Assembly (NCBI RefSeq): GCF_013372265.1
Contig: NZ_CP054051.1
Coordinates: forward strand, 1,314,587 to 1,378,586
DNA length: 64,000 nucleotides
Direction of reading: 5' to 3'
DNA from: Aliarcobacter cibarius
GTDB lineage: Bacteria; Campylobacterota; Campylobacteria; Campylobacterales; Arcobacteraceae
Both the position numbers and the translations under genes were made by a program. Below, piece after piece: positions 1 through 9,292 of this stretch; position 1 is the stretch's first letter; the number at the start of each line of letters is the position of its first letter. The notes under the pieces were generated by a model, which was not told the origin of the DNA, did not search any database, and saw nothing but the letters and a program-made list of their open reading frames with translations.

Positions 1-1109
1 GATATATCTAAAACATCTCCAACAGTTTCAACATCACCTTTTGTAACTCTTATCCTATCTCCAACTTGAATAGATCCTGAAGTAACTATAACCATCCAAC
101 CAAATAAAGACATAAACCAATCTTTTAAAGCAATAGCAATACCAGCAGAAGCAAATCCAAGAATTGTTACTAGATATGAAACATTATCAATATATGAGAA
201 AAGAAGAACCATTAGAATCAAAAATACTAGAGTAAAATTGATAATTTTATTTACCATATAGTAGTTTTCATTTTGTGAAAAATATTTTTTCAAAGCTAAT
301 TTAACTAAAAATGAAACAGCTAACATAATAATTATTATTACAAAAATAGCAAGCATTTTTTGAACTTGTTGTGTGATTTGATTTTTCATATCTAAAATTA
401 CTTGTTCAATTTTTTTACTGTAAACTTCTTGAGTTGTACTTACTATGTCTAATACTATTTCAAAATCTTTTTTCTGCTTTTCAAGATATGTAATTTTTTC
501 TTTATATTCAGGTTTTGGATCAAGTTCATATAATTTCATGTAATTAATCAATTCTTCTTCTAATTTATCAGTTAAAGAACTTATATCAATTTCAACATTT
601 GCAAATTGTTTTTTATTAGTTTCCAATTTTTTTACATTTGATAAAGCATTTATTATTCCAAATGGATTTGTAATATTTTCAACTTTTTCTATTTCTGGAG
701 GATTCATTAATGAACCAATAGCCGAACCTTTATATTCTGCTATTAACTCTAGTTCATTTTCTTTTACTCTTATTTTATTTGAAAGTTGAAAACTCTCTTC
801 TTCACTTAAATTATTTTTTCTTTTTAAACTATCTTTTAAATTATCAAGTTCTGCAGATATTTTTCCATAAGATAGATAATTTGAATATCTTTTTAATAAA
901 ATATTATCTTTCAAAGAGAGTTCAATTTTACTAATTTTTTCATTTAAGATATTTGCTTCCACCATATTTTCTATTTCAATATCACTTTCTGCTAAACTAG
1001 TATCTTCTTTAGTGGTTTGTTCTACATTTTTTTCAGTAGTTTTTTCAACTTTATTAGCAGCATTTAAAAATAAAAAACTAGCAAGTATTAAGAGTAAAAT
1101 TTTTTTCAA
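1..1109 (-). CDS. MscS-family mechanosensitive ion channel (partial, C-terminus outside window)
   Basis: The 369 visible codons start with TTG at 1109, directly after the aroB stop, with an AAGGAT ribosome binding site about 5 bases upstream. The N-terminus is a cleavable signal peptide (KKILLLILASFLFLNA). It is followed by about 200 charged, coiled-coil-like periplasmic residues and then three hydrophobic segments. The last is the glycine/alanine-rich pore helix (FASAGIAIALKDWFMSLFGW), followed by the start of the MscS beta domain (IQVGDRIRV). The protein should release solutes on hypo-osmotic shock. The long periplasmic extension makes it a larger MscS variant, not the minimal E. coli type. 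Its place after aroB matches the order I know from Helicobacter and Campylobacter. The exact subfamily is unknown because the C-terminus is missing. Confidence 0.88.
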   Translation of the reverse strand, partial: MKKILLLILASFLFLNAANKVEKTTEKNVEQTTKEDTSLAESDIEIENMVEANILNEKISKIELSLKDNILLKRYSNYLSYGKISAELDNLKDSLKRKNNLSEEESFQLSNKIRVKENELELIAEYKGSAIGSLMNPPEIEKVENITNPFGIINALSNVKKLETNKKQFANVEIDISSLTDKLEEELINYMKLYELDPKPEYKEKITYLEKQKKDFEIVLDIVSTTQEVYSKKIEQVILDMKNQITQQVQKMLAIFVIIIIMLAVSFLVKLALKKYFSQNENYYMVNKIINFTLVFLILMVLLFSYIDNVSYLVTILGFASAGIAIALKDWFMSLFGWMVIVTSGSIQVGDRIRVTKGDVETVGDVLDI

Positions 1110-2144
1110 TTAAAATCCTTTTAAAATTTCACAGACATCATCTTTTTTTATTTCATCAGTAATTTTACAATCACCAATTCCAACAGGTAAAATAAATTTA
1201 ATTTTACTATTACTAGATTTTTTATCTAAAAAGAAATGTTCATAAAAGTCTTCAACATCTTCTATTTTATAAGTTGTTGGAATATCATATTTTTTTAGTA
1301 AATTTTCTACCCTTTGCTCTTGCTCTTTTGTCATTAATCCTAATTTAACAGCTAAAGCGTTTGCCATGCACATTCCAATTCCAACAGCTTCACCATGAAG
1401 ATAAGTTTTATAGTTTGTAAGATTTTCTATAACATGTCCAAAAGTATGCCCATAATTTAAAGCAGCCCTTAATCCTTGTTCTTTTTCATCAATACTTACT
1501 ACATAAGCTTTAGTTTCAACTGATTTTTGTATTGCAATATCTATATTTTTTTCATCTCTTAAATCATTTTTTTCAAGCCAATCAAAAAAATCACTATTAA
1601 AACAAACAGCCATTTTTATAACTTCTGCAACCCCTGCACCAAATTCTCTTTTTGGTAAAGTCTTTAAAAAATTCGAATCAATATAAACAGCTTTTGGTTG
1701 ATGAAAACTTCCTACTAAATTTTTACCAAATTTATTGTTTATTCCTGTTTTTCCACCAACACTTGCGTCAACTTGAGATAAAAGAGTAGTTGGAATTTGA
1801 ATAAAATCTATACCTCTTTGATATATTGAAGCAGCAAAACCAGTCATATCACCAATAACTCCTCCACCAAAAGCTACTAAAAGAGATTTTCTATCAAGTT
1901 TTGCTTCAAAGCAAGATTCTAAAATCATCTCTAAAGTTTTCATATTTTTATACTCTTCTCCATCAGGAATAGTACAAAAACTAAGTTCTTTAGCAGTTAT
2001 TTTTGATTTTAAATATTCTAAATGAAAACCAGCAATAGTTGGATTTGTTACAACAACAACTTTTCTATCAAAGCTTAAAGCTTGTAGTTTTTCTATATAA
2101 ATTTTATATGAATTATCATTTGAAAGGTCAATTTTTACGATCAT
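1110..2144 (-). CDS. aroB: 3-dehydroquinate synthase
   Basis: This enzyme converts DAHP to 3-dehydroquinate, the second step of the shikimate pathway, in the cytoplasm using NAD+ and a divalent metal. Visible are the NAD-binding glycine run (FGGGVIGDMTG, about residues 92-102), the PTTLLSQVDASVGGKTG signature (about 118-134), and metal ligands in AEVIK, YGHTFGH and LHGEAVG. The 344-residue length is normal for the family. I chose the ATG at 2144, which has GGAT at good spacing. An in-frame TTG at 2156 would add four residues, but it overlaps that ribosome binding site. The stop codon abuts the mscS start, so the two are probably cotranscribed. Confidence 0.96.
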   Translation of the reverse strand: MIVKIDLSNDNSYKIYIEKLQALSFDRKVVVVTNPTIAGFHLEYLKSKITAKELSFCTIPDGEEYKNMKTLEMILESCFEAKLDRKSLLVAFGGGVIGDMTGFAASIYQRGIDFIQIPTTLLSQVDASVGGKTGINNKFGKNLVGSFHQPKAVYIDSNFLKTLPKREFGAGVAEVIKMAVCFNSDFFDWLEKNDLRDEKNIDIAIQKSVETKAYVVSIDEKEQGLRAALNYGHTFGHVIENLTNYKTYLHGEAVGIGMCMANALAVKLGLMTKEQEQRVENLLKKYDIPTTYKIEDVEDFYEHFFLDKKSSNSKIKFILPVGIGDCKITDEIKKDDVCEILKGF

Positions 2145-2239
2145 TTTTATATCCAAAAGTTTTATTAAGTTTATTGGATAATAGCTAAAAGTTACTGAAA
2201 AACTAAATTTTTGTTTTTGTCATACTTATTTTAACTTTA

Positions 2240-2518
2240 TTACCAGAATGACGAAGTAGAGTCATCTACTTCTAAATCATCTATTTCTAAAAAAAGATTT
2301 TCATTATAATCTAAAAAAAGAGTATAACTACCTTGTGAAAAGCTGTTTTCAACCTCCCTTTTATTAAAGAATGAAACTTCTTCACTATTATCACAAAAAT
2401 CCTTGAAATGATAATCTAACAAAGATGGTGCTATATTATCTAAAGCAGTTTCTAGTGAAACAAAATCATCTACTCCAAAAAGGCTGTAAATACTCTCTTT
2501 ATTTACACAAACAATCAT
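2240..2518 (-). CDS. hypothetical small acidic protein (92 aa)
   Basis: I do not recognise this protein. It has no signal peptide or membrane segment, is rich in Asp/Glu (especially the C-terminal LEIDDLEVDDSTSSFW) and has two cysteines (C4 and one near 42). It starts at an ATG only 8 bases after the stop of the preceding coiled-coil gene, so the two are almost certainly in one transcript. The ribosome binding site is weak (CTTGAA just before ATG), which suggests translational coupling. A role linked to the coiled-coil partner is a guess from position only. Confidence 0.7.
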   Translation of the reverse strand: MIVCVNKESIYSLFGVDDFVSLETALDNIAPSLLDYHFKDFCDNSEEVSFFNKREVENSFSQGSYTLFLDYNENLFLEIDDLEVDDSTSSFW

Positions 2519-2526
2519 TTCAAGTT

Positions 2527-3000
2527 TTAGTTATGAAATCCATTTAACAAAGAAGACATTCTTGTTAAATCCAATTTATTATCTTCTTTTTGTTCATCTT
2601 TTTTATTTAAAACATTTTCAAAAGAGCTAAGTAAGTTTTCACTTTCACTTATAGCTCCCTCTTCTTTTTCATTTTGAACTTCTTCTTTAACTATTTCTTC
2701 TTCTTTTTCTACTCTAGAAATAGGAGAAACAAAATCTAAGTTACTATCTTTTTTATTTAAAATATCTTCAATTTTTCCAAGCATAGAATAAATATTTGTT
2801 TTATCTTGCTCTGTATTTGTTTTAAAACTAGCTACATCTTTTTCTAAGCTTTCTTTTATTAACTCAAGATTTAATACTTCATCCTCAAGTTCAGCAATTC
2901 TTTCTTTTAAATTATTATTTTTATCTTGTAATTCTTCATATGCTTTGATTAATGTTTGTAAAGCGTTATTTAGTTTTGAAATTGTCTCAGCATTTGTCAT
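2527..3000 (-). CDS. hypothetical coiled-coil protein (157 aa)
   Basis: Residues about 5-85 form a heptad-rich coiled coil (IAELEDEVLNLELIKESLEK). A Glu/Lys-rich, probably disordered segment follows at about 95-135, and a short conserved-looking tail (LDLTRMSSLLNGF) may be a binding motif. There is no signal peptide or membrane helix, so it is cytoplasmic. The ATG at 3000 has AAGGAT about 8 bases upstream. It lies downstream of the M3 peptidase and upstream of the 92-aa acidic protein in a tightly packed minus-strand set. The shape recalls small division-associated coiled-coil proteins such as ZapB, but I see nothing that proves this. Confidence 0.72.
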   Translation of the reverse strand: MTNAETISKLNNALQTLIKAYEELQDKNNNLKERIAELEDEVLNLELIKESLEKDVASFKTNTEQDKTNIYSMLGKIEDILNKKDSNLDFVSPISRVEKEEEIVKEEVQNEKEEGAISESENLLSSFENVLNKKDEQKEDNKLDLTRMSSLLNGFHN

Positions 3001-3055
3001 AGTTATTAAATCCTTATGTGTTATATAATTAAAATCGTATTATTACAAATTTTTG

Positions 3056-5020
3056 CTAAATTATTCCATCTATTTTTAATAAAGAATCAACTTTTGGTTC
3101 TCTTTTTGCAAAATTATAGAAAAGCTTATCCATATTATATGAACCGCCTTTACTTAATACACACTCTTTATACTTTAATCCTAGCTCTTGATTAAAAATA
3201 TTTCCACTTTCTATAAACATATAAAAAGCATCTGCACTTAATACTTCAGCCCATTTATAAGAGTAATATCCTGCACTATATCCTCCAGCAAAAATATGAG
3301 AAAAACCATTTTGGAATTTATTATATGATGGTGGAATTATAACTGCAAATTTTTCACGTACCTCGTCGAGTAATTTTTGGATTTGTTCTTCTTTTTTGTA
3401 TAACTCTTGATATAGTTTAAAATCAAACAATGCAAACTCTATTTGTCTTACTGTTGCCATTGAAGATTGAAAATTTCTAGCTTTAATTAATCTATTTATA
3501 GCTTCATCATCTAACACTTCACCAGTTTTATAATGTTTTGCAAATAGTTTTAAAACATCTTTATCATATGAAAAATATTCTAAAAATTGTGATGGGAACT
3601 CAACTACATCCCAAGCAACTCCAGATATTCCACTAACAAAAGGCTCATCAACTTTACTTAATAAATGGTGCAATGCATGACCCATTTCATGGAAAAGTGT
3701 AACAACATCACTATGTCTTAATAATGATGGAATATCTTTTGTTGATTGAGGGAAATTACCTACTATATAAGCTGTTGGAAGTTTTATTTTATCATCAGAT
3801 GTTCTGTAATATGAATGCCAGTTATTCATCCAAGCACCACCTCTTTTATCACTTCTTGACTCTAAATCTATATAAATTCTAGCAATGATTTGATTATTTT
3901 CACTTATATTATATACTTGAACTTTTTCATCCCAAGCTTTAGATTCAACTTTTGTGAATTTAATATTAAACATTTTATACAAAAATTCAAAGAACCCATT
4001 AAGAACTGAATTTTGCTCAAAATAAGGTCTATAGTACTCTTCATCTAAATCATATTGGGCTTTTTTTAATTTTTCACTATAAAAAGCTATATCACTTGCT
4101 CTAAAATCATTTATACCATCTTTTAATGCTAACTCTTTTATTTCTTCAAACTCTTTTATAGCTTTAGGCTTTGCTTTATTTCCAAGTTCTTCTAAAAATT
4201 TTATAACTTCATCTTCACTTTTTGCCATTTTTGTAGCAAGTGAATATTGAGCAAAATTAGAAAAACCTAATATTTTTACTTTTTCTTCTTTTAATTTTAA
4301 AAGTTCTTCAATTATTTTTCCGTTTTCTGGAGCTCTTGTTGTATAGGCCTTGTACAACTCTTCTCTTTTTTCTCTAGATGTTGAATATGTCATAAATGCT
4401 ATATAAGAAGGCATATGAAGAGTAAATTTATATTTAGACTTTCCATCTTCAACAAATTTTGCTAATTCTAAATCTGAATCAGGTATACCTTTTACATCTT
4501 CAAAATTTTCAATAATCAATGAATAAGAGTTAGTGGCTTTTAATAAATTTTGTGAAAATTTATGAGATAACTCACTTAACTGTAAATCTAACTCTTCTAA
4601 TCTTTGTTTCTTCTCTTTTTCTAAATTACAACCAGATAATTCAAAATCTCTTATTTCATTTTCTAGCACTTTTTTTTGTATACTATTTAAAGTATTATTT
4701 TCATTATATTGTATATATTTTAAAGCACTATATATATTTTCATTTTGACTTATTTCACTTTCATATTTAGAAATAATTGGTAAGCACTCTTCGTAAACTT
4801 TTGAAGTGATTTCAGAATTTTTTACTGAATCAATATGAAAAATAGGAGTAATAAATTCGTTTATTCTCTCCCCTATTTCTTGAAATGGTAATACAAAATT
4901 TTTATAAGTTTTATTTTCAATAGCCAAAAGATTTTTGATCTCTTCTCTACTTTGTTCTAAAATCTTTTCTAGTTCTACACTAGAATTTTCTAAATTTTCT
5001 AAATTAAATTCACAAAACAT
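3056..5020 (-). CDS. M3-family zinc oligopeptidase (oligopeptidase A/PrlC type)
   Basis: This is a cytoplasmic zinc metallopeptidase that degrades short peptides. The zinc motif HEMGH is at residues 444-448, inside LFHEMGHALHHLL, and the third ligand is probably E474 in VVEFPSQ, the spacing expected for thimet oligopeptidase relatives. The 654-residue length and the absence of a signal peptide fit the PrlC/OpdA/Dcp branch. The ATG at 5020 has AAGGA about 5 bases upstream. It lies 11 bases after prmC in the hemW-prmC-peptidase set. I cannot tell oligopeptidase A from dipeptidyl carboxypeptidase by eye, so I give no symbol. Confidence 0.92.
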   Translation of the reverse strand: MFCEFNLENLENSSVELEKILEQSREEIKNLLAIENKTYKNFVLPFQEIGERINEFITPIFHIDSVKNSEITSKVYEECLPIISKYESEISQNENIYSALKYIQYNENNTLNSIQKKVLENEIRDFELSGCNLEKEKKQRLEELDLQLSELSHKFSQNLLKATNSYSLIIENFEDVKGIPDSDLELAKFVEDGKSKYKFTLHMPSYIAFMTYSTSREKREELYKAYTTRAPENGKIIEELLKLKEEKVKILGFSNFAQYSLATKMAKSEDEVIKFLEELGNKAKPKAIKEFEEIKELALKDGINDFRASDIAFYSEKLKKAQYDLDEEYYRPYFEQNSVLNGFFEFLYKMFNIKFTKVESKAWDEKVQVYNISENNQIIARIYIDLESRSDKRGGAWMNNWHSYYRTSDDKIKLPTAYIVGNFPQSTKDIPSLLRHSDVVTLFHEMGHALHHLLSKVDEPFVSGISGVAWDVVEFPSQFLEYFSYDKDVLKLFAKHYKTGEVLDDEAINRLIKARNFQSSMATVRQIEFALFDFKLYQELYKKEEQIQKLLDEVREKFAVIIPPSYNKFQNGFSHIFAGGYSAGYYSYKWAEVLSADAFYMFIESGNIFNQELGLKYKECVLSKGGSYNMDKLFYNFAKREPKVDSLLKIDGII

Positions 5021-5031
5021 TTTATTCCTTT

Positions 5032-5859
5032 TTATTTTTTAAATTTTAGAGTAAATCCTCTATCGAAATTTTCATAATCTTTATAAAAAGAGTAAAATTC
5101 TACATTAAACTCTTTAAAATACTCTTCTAAGCTATTTTTCTGGTCATACCCCATTTCACACAATAGATAAGGTATATTTTTCTCTTCAGTACTTTTTATA
5201 ATATCCTTTAATAACTCATCACCTATAACTCCACCAAAAAGTGCATTTTTTGGTTCAAATCCTACGTTTTTTGGTAAAACATAACTATCTTTTATATATG
5301 GAGGATTTGAAACTACCATAAAAATATTATCTTCTATTACATTTTCAAATAAATTACTATATCTAAAATCAATTCTTTCAAGAACACCAAATTTTATTGC
5401 ATTTTGTTTGGCTAATTCTAAAGCTTTTTCATTTATATCAACTGCAATTATTTTTATATTTTTTAATAAAACAGCTAACATTACAGATATAATACCACTT
5501 CCTGTTCCAATTTCAAGAATCAATTTTTTATCTTTTTGTTCTTTTAAAATATTAAAAGCATTTTCAACCAAAATTTCAGTTTCAGGTCTTGGTATCAAAA
5601 CACCTTCATTTACAATAAATTGTTCTCCATAAAAAGAAGCTCTTTTTGTAATATATTCTAAAGGATAATTTGTAGCTCTTTTTAAAACTAATTTTTTAAG
5701 CTCAAACTCTTTTTCAAACTCTTTGTTATAATTTAAATGTAACCAAATCGGATTTTTATCAAGTAAATACATTATTAGTATTTCAACTTCCTTTGCAGGA
5801 ATATGAGTTACTAATTTTAAATCATTTGTGTATTTTCTTACACACTCTTTTATTGTCAA
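5032..5859 (-). CDS. prmC: peptide chain release factor N5-glutamine methyltransferase
   Basis: This enzyme methylates the glutamine of the GGQ loop in RF1 and RF2 using S-adenosylmethionine. Hallmarks are IPRPETE at about 89-95, the SAM-binding LEIGTGSG at about 115-122 and the catalytic NPPY at 185-188. The 275-residue length is typical. Translation starts at a TTG (5859) with AAGGA 6 bases upstream; no better in-frame ATG keeps the N-terminal helical domain. It sits 9 bases after hemW and is part of the same minus-strand operon. Confidence 0.94.
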   Translation of the reverse strand: MTIKECVRKYTNDLKLVTHIPAKEVEILIMYLLDKNPIWLHLNYNKEFEKEFELKKLVLKRATNYPLEYITKRASFYGEQFIVNEGVLIPRPETEILVENAFNILKEQKDKKLILEIGTGSGIISVMLAVLLKNIKIIAVDINEKALELAKQNAIKFGVLERIDFRYSNLFENVIEDNIFMVVSNPPYIKDSYVLPKNVGFEPKNALFGGVIGDELLKDIIKSTEEKNIPYLLCEMGYDQKNSLEEYFKEFNVEFYSFYKDYENFDRGFTLKFKK

Positions 5860-5868
5860 TTTTATTCC

Positions 5869-6960
5869 TTAATCTAAAATATATAATGCTAATTCATCAG
5901 CTAATAAATAATTATTGTTAAAAATTCTATTATCTTTTAACTCTAATTTTTTTTCAGTAATTAAATCTTCTGCTCTTTTTAATTCATTTTTATTTAAAAG
6001 TTCTATTTCTACTCCAAATTTACATCTAAATCCTAATAGAACTTTCTCTGCCTTAATATCTTCAAGACTTAACTCCTCTTTTTCAACTGAAAGTGGATTT
6101 TCTATATATTTTTCAATGTTTTTTTCACTATATTCTCTTGTATTATTTATACAAGCAACAGCTCCTGCGCCAACACCCAAATATTCTCTATGTTTCCAAT
6201 AACCGTAATTATGCTTTGATTCAAACTCTTCGCTTGTTGCAAAATTTGCTATTTCATATTGTTTGAAACCTAATTTTGCTAAATAATCAAAAATTTCATA
6301 ACTAAGATCTTCATCATCTATTTTTAAACTTTTTTTCTCTTTTTTCAAAGATTTTTCATCCAAAAAGAATTTTGTATTTTCTTCTATTATTAAAGAATAT
6401 GCACTAATATGATTTATTCCTAGATCTTTTACTATATCAAAATCTTTTTTTAAAGTTTCAAAACTATCATTTACAACACCATATATGATATCGCAATTGA
6501 TTTTTTTGAATCCTACTTTTTTAGCATTATTTACAGCTTCAATAGCACTTTGACTACTATGAGCACGTCCAAGAAATTTGAGTTTTTTTTCATCAAAACT
6601 TTGAACTCCAAAACTAATACGATTTACTCCTAAATCAAACATTTCTTGTTGCCAAGAAAGAGTTGCTGAATTTGGATTCGCTTCAGTTGTAATTTCAGCA
6701 TTTTCAATTAAATACGGTTTTATTAAATCAAAAAGCTCTTTGTAGCTTGAAGCTTTTATAGTAGAAGGAGTTCCCCCACCAATAAAAACAGTTTCGATTT
6801 TTTTATTTGTATTTATTAAATGTCTTTTTAAATTATTAGCTAATTGCTTTTTTAGTGCCTCCATATAGTCATCTTTTAACTTAAATTTAGTTGTATATGA
6901 GTTAAAAGCACAATAGAAACATTTGCTATCGCAAAAAGGTATGTGTATGTATAAAAGCAA
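5869..6960 (-). CDS. hemW: HemW-type radical SAM protein (heme chaperone)
   Basis: The N-terminus is the HemW/HemN-family sequence IHIPFCDSKCFYCAF, with the radical-SAM cysteines C10, C14 and C17. GGGTPS and the TTEANP motif follow. The protein is 363 residues long and starts directly at the cluster domain, without the N-terminal extension of true HemN coproporphyrinogen dehydrogenase, which argues for HemW. HemW proteins bind heme and hand it to target proteins. The start is TTG at 6960 with AGGAT upstream. It is divergent from rppH across a 55-bp promoter region and heads the hemW-prmC-peptidase transcript. Confidence 0.9.
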   Translation of the reverse strand: MLLYIHIPFCDSKCFYCAFNSYTTKFKLKDDYMEALKKQLANNLKRHLINTNKKIETVFIGGGTPSTIKASSYKELFDLIKPYLIENAEITTEANPNSATLSWQQEMFDLGVNRISFGVQSFDEKKLKFLGRAHSSQSAIEAVNNAKKVGFKKINCDIIYGVVNDSFETLKKDFDIVKDLGINHISAYSLIIEENTKFFLDEKSLKKEKKSLKIDDEDLSYEIFDYLAKLGFKQYEIANFATSEEFESKHNYGYWKHREYLGVGAGAVACINNTREYSEKNIEKYIENPLSVEKEELSLEDIKAEKVLLGFRCKFGVEIELLNKNELKRAEDLITEKKLELKDNRIFNNNYLLADELALYILD

Positions 6961-7015
6961 TTTTTAATCCTATATTTATTAAAATATCTCCCTAATTATA
7001 AGGAAAAGTATATTT

Positions 7016-7510
7016 ATGACTGATAAAGAAGAGATTATTAAAAAAGAGAAAAAGAATTTTAGACCAAATGTTGCAGCTATTATATTATCATCTAAATATC
7101 CAGCTAAGTGTGAAATTTTCATAGCTTCAAGAACTGATATAACTAATGCTTGGCAATTCCCACAAGGTGGAATAGACGAAGGGGAAAGTACTAAAGAAGC
7201 ATTATTTAGAGAGCTTGAAGAAGAAATTGGTACAAAAGATGTTGAAATAATTGCAGAATATCCAACTTGGGTTTCTTATGAATTTCCTCCAGTAATTGCT
7301 CAAAAAATGTACCCTTATGATGGACAAAAACAAAAATACTATTTAGTGAAACTAAAAAAAGGCGCAAAAATAAATATAAACACTGAAATTCCTGAATTTA
7401 GTGAATATAAATTTGTACCTACAAGAGAGATTTACGATTATATAACTTTCTTCAAAAGAACTGTTTATAAACAAGTTCTAAAATATTTTAAAAGTGAAGG
7501 TTATATTTAA
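7016..7510 (+). CDS. rppH: RNA pyrophosphohydrolase (Nudix)
   Basis: This Nudix enzyme removes pyrophosphate from 5'-triphosphate RNA, starting mRNA decay, and family members also hydrolyse diadenosine polyphosphates. The Nudix box is complete at residues 52-72 (GIDEGES...RELEEEIG), preceded by WQFPQGG, which is typical of RppH. The 164-residue length is normal. ATG at 7016 has AAGGA about 12 bases upstream. It is the first gene of a plus-strand operon with lysC, hobA, holB and folP, the same order as in Helicobacter, where it is called nudA. Confidence 0.95.
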   Translation: MTDKEEIIKKEKKNFRPNVAAIILSSKYPAKCEIFIASRTDITNAWQFPQGGIDEGESTKEALFRELEEEIGTKDVEIIAEYPTWVSYEFPPVIAQKMYPYDGQKQKYYLVKLKKGAKININTEIPEFSEYKFVPTREIYDYITFFKRTVYKQVLKYFKSEGYI

Positions 7511-7527
7511 AAAGGAAAGAAAAATAG

Positions 7528-8739
7528 ATGTTAAAAGTACTTAAATTCGGTGGAACAAGTGTTGGAGCATTAGATAGAATTCAAAATGTTGCAAATATCA
7601 TTAAAAAAATAAGAGATGAAGGTCATGATGTAATTGCTATTGTTTCAGCTATGAGTGGCGAAACAAATAAATTAATCGAGTATGCTGAATACTATACTAA
7701 AACTCCTGAACCAAAAGAGATGGATATGCTTTTAAGCGCTGGAGAAAGAGTAACTTCAGCACTTTTATCAATTGCATTGAATAATATGGGTTATAAGGCT
7801 ATTTCTATGAGTGGAAGAGAAGCTGGAATTTTAACAGATAATTCTCATACAAAAGCTAGAATAGAAAAAATTGATACATCAAATATGCAAAAAGCCTTAA
7901 AAGAAGGTAACATTATTATTGTTGCTGGATTCCAAGGAGTAACGCTTGAAGGTTCTAGAGTTACAACATTAGGTAGAGGTGGAAGTGATTTATCTGCTGT
8001 TGCTATTGCAGGAGCTATAAAGGCTGATGTTTGTGAAATTTACACTGATGTTGATGGTATTTATACAACAGACCCAAGAATTGAACCAAAAGCTAAAAAA
8101 TTAGAAAAAATCTCTTATGACGAAATGTTAGAACTTGCTAGTTTAGGTGCAAAAGTTTTACAAAATAGATCTGTTGAGATGGCAAAAAAGTTAAATGTAA
8201 ATTTAGTATCAAGAAGTAGCTTTACACCTGATGTAGAGGGAACATTAATTACAAACGAAGAGGAAATTATGGAAAAACCAATAGTAAGTGGAATAGCTTT
8301 AGATAAAAATCAAGTTAGAGTTGGAATGTATGGAGTAATTGATAGACCAGGAGTTGCTAGTGCAATTTTTACAGCACTTGCTGATGCAAATATAAATGTT
8401 GATATGATTGTTCAAACAAGAGGACTTGATGGAACAACTGATTTAGATTTTACAATTCCTACAACTGATTTAGAGATTTGTAAAAGAGTTATGACTCAAT
8501 TTACTGCTGAAGCAAAAAATATTGATTACAATGAAGCTATTTGTAAAGTTTCAATAGTTGGTGTTGGTATGAAATCTCATACAGGAGTTGCTTCAAAAGC
8601 ATTTACAGCATTAGCAAATGAAAATATAAATATAAGAATAATCTCTACAAGCGAAATTAAAATTTCTATGATTATAGATGAAAAATATGCTGAATTAGCT
8701 GTAAGAGCACTACACGACGCATATCATTTGGATAAATAA
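7528..8739 (+). CDS. lysC: aspartokinase
   Basis: It phosphorylates L-aspartate, the first step towards lysine/diaminopimelate, threonine and methionine. KFGGTSVG is at residues 6-13 and the kinase core continues to about 245 (GRGGSDLSAVAIA, TDVDGIYTTDP). The C-terminal third holds two ACT domains (about 262-403), which normally bind lysine and/or threonine for feedback control. The 403-residue length fits the monofunctional class whose alpha and beta forms come from one gene. ATG at 7528 has AAAGGAAAG upstream. It lies 17 bases after rppH and 1 base before hobA. Confidence 0.96.
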   Translation: MLKVLKFGGTSVGALDRIQNVANIIKKIRDEGHDVIAIVSAMSGETNKLIEYAEYYTKTPEPKEMDMLLSAGERVTSALLSIALNNMGYKAISMSGREAGILTDNSHTKARIEKIDTSNMQKALKEGNIIIVAGFQGVTLEGSRVTTLGRGGSDLSAVAIAGAIKADVCEIYTDVDGIYTTDPRIEPKAKKLEKISYDEMLELASLGAKVLQNRSVEMAKKLNVNLVSRSSFTPDVEGTLITNEEEIMEKPIVSGIALDKNQVRVGMYGVIDRPGVASAIFTALADANINVDMIVQTRGLDGTTDLDFTIPTTDLEICKRVMTQFTAEAKNIDYNEAICKVSIVGVGMKSHTGVASKAFTALANENINIRIISTSEIKISMIIDEKYAELAVRALHDAYHLDK

Positions 8740-8740
8740 T

Positions 8741-9292
8741 TTGCAAGAATTTTTAAATTGGACAGTTGATACAATCAGGGAAGATAGACTTATATCTCCT
8801 TGGTTAGAAGAGAAAAAATTTGAATGGACTCCAATAGTTGCTAGAAATATAACAAATATTTTAGATAAAAATTACTCAGTTATCGTGATTACTGACAAAG
8901 AGAGAGATTGGTTTCTAAGTTATATTTTATCAAATATAAACTCTTCAAAACTAAATAGACCATTTTTACCATTTTATGATTTTAGATCTATATTTGGATA
9001 TATAGATGGAGTAAAATCCGATGATGATATTACGAATATAAAAGATATGCTAAGTATTTCATTTCCAAATGGATATAGTTTTTGGTATATAGGGAAAAGT
9101 CAAGATAATAGAGCGAATATTGCAAAAATTTCAAAGAACTCTTTTCTTTGGCTACTTGATGAAGAAAAACAAGATGCTATAAATTTAAAATCAAATGATG
9201 AAGCTTTAGATATGAAACTACTACAAATGTTTAGATTGTATAATAAAACATTAAGTGCAGCTCTATTTGCTCAAATAAATGTGGAAAATTGA
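8741..9292 (+). CDS. hobA: HobA, DnaA-binding replication initiation regulator
   Basis: This resembles HobA, the Campylobacterota protein that binds DnaA domain I and helps build the initiation complex at oriC, a structural counterpart of E. coli DiaA. I recognise the family from the N-terminus (FLNWTVDTIREDRLISPWLEE), the central RPFLPFYDFRSIFGYID, the 183-residue length and the position between lysC and holB. The start is TTG at 8741, 1 base after the lysC stop, with GGAT in the end of lysC as its ribosome binding site. There is no membrane segment. Being in an amino-acid/folate operon may tie its supply to growth state, which is inference. Confidence 0.9.
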   Translation: MQEFLNWTVDTIREDRLISPWLEEKKFEWTPIVARNITNILDKNYSVIVITDKERDWFLSYILSNINSSKLNRPFLPFYDFRSIFGYIDGVKSDDDITNIKDMLSISFPNGYSFWYIGKSQDNRANIAKISKNSFLWLLDEEKQDAINLKSNDEALDMKLLQMFRLYNKTLSAALFAQINVEN

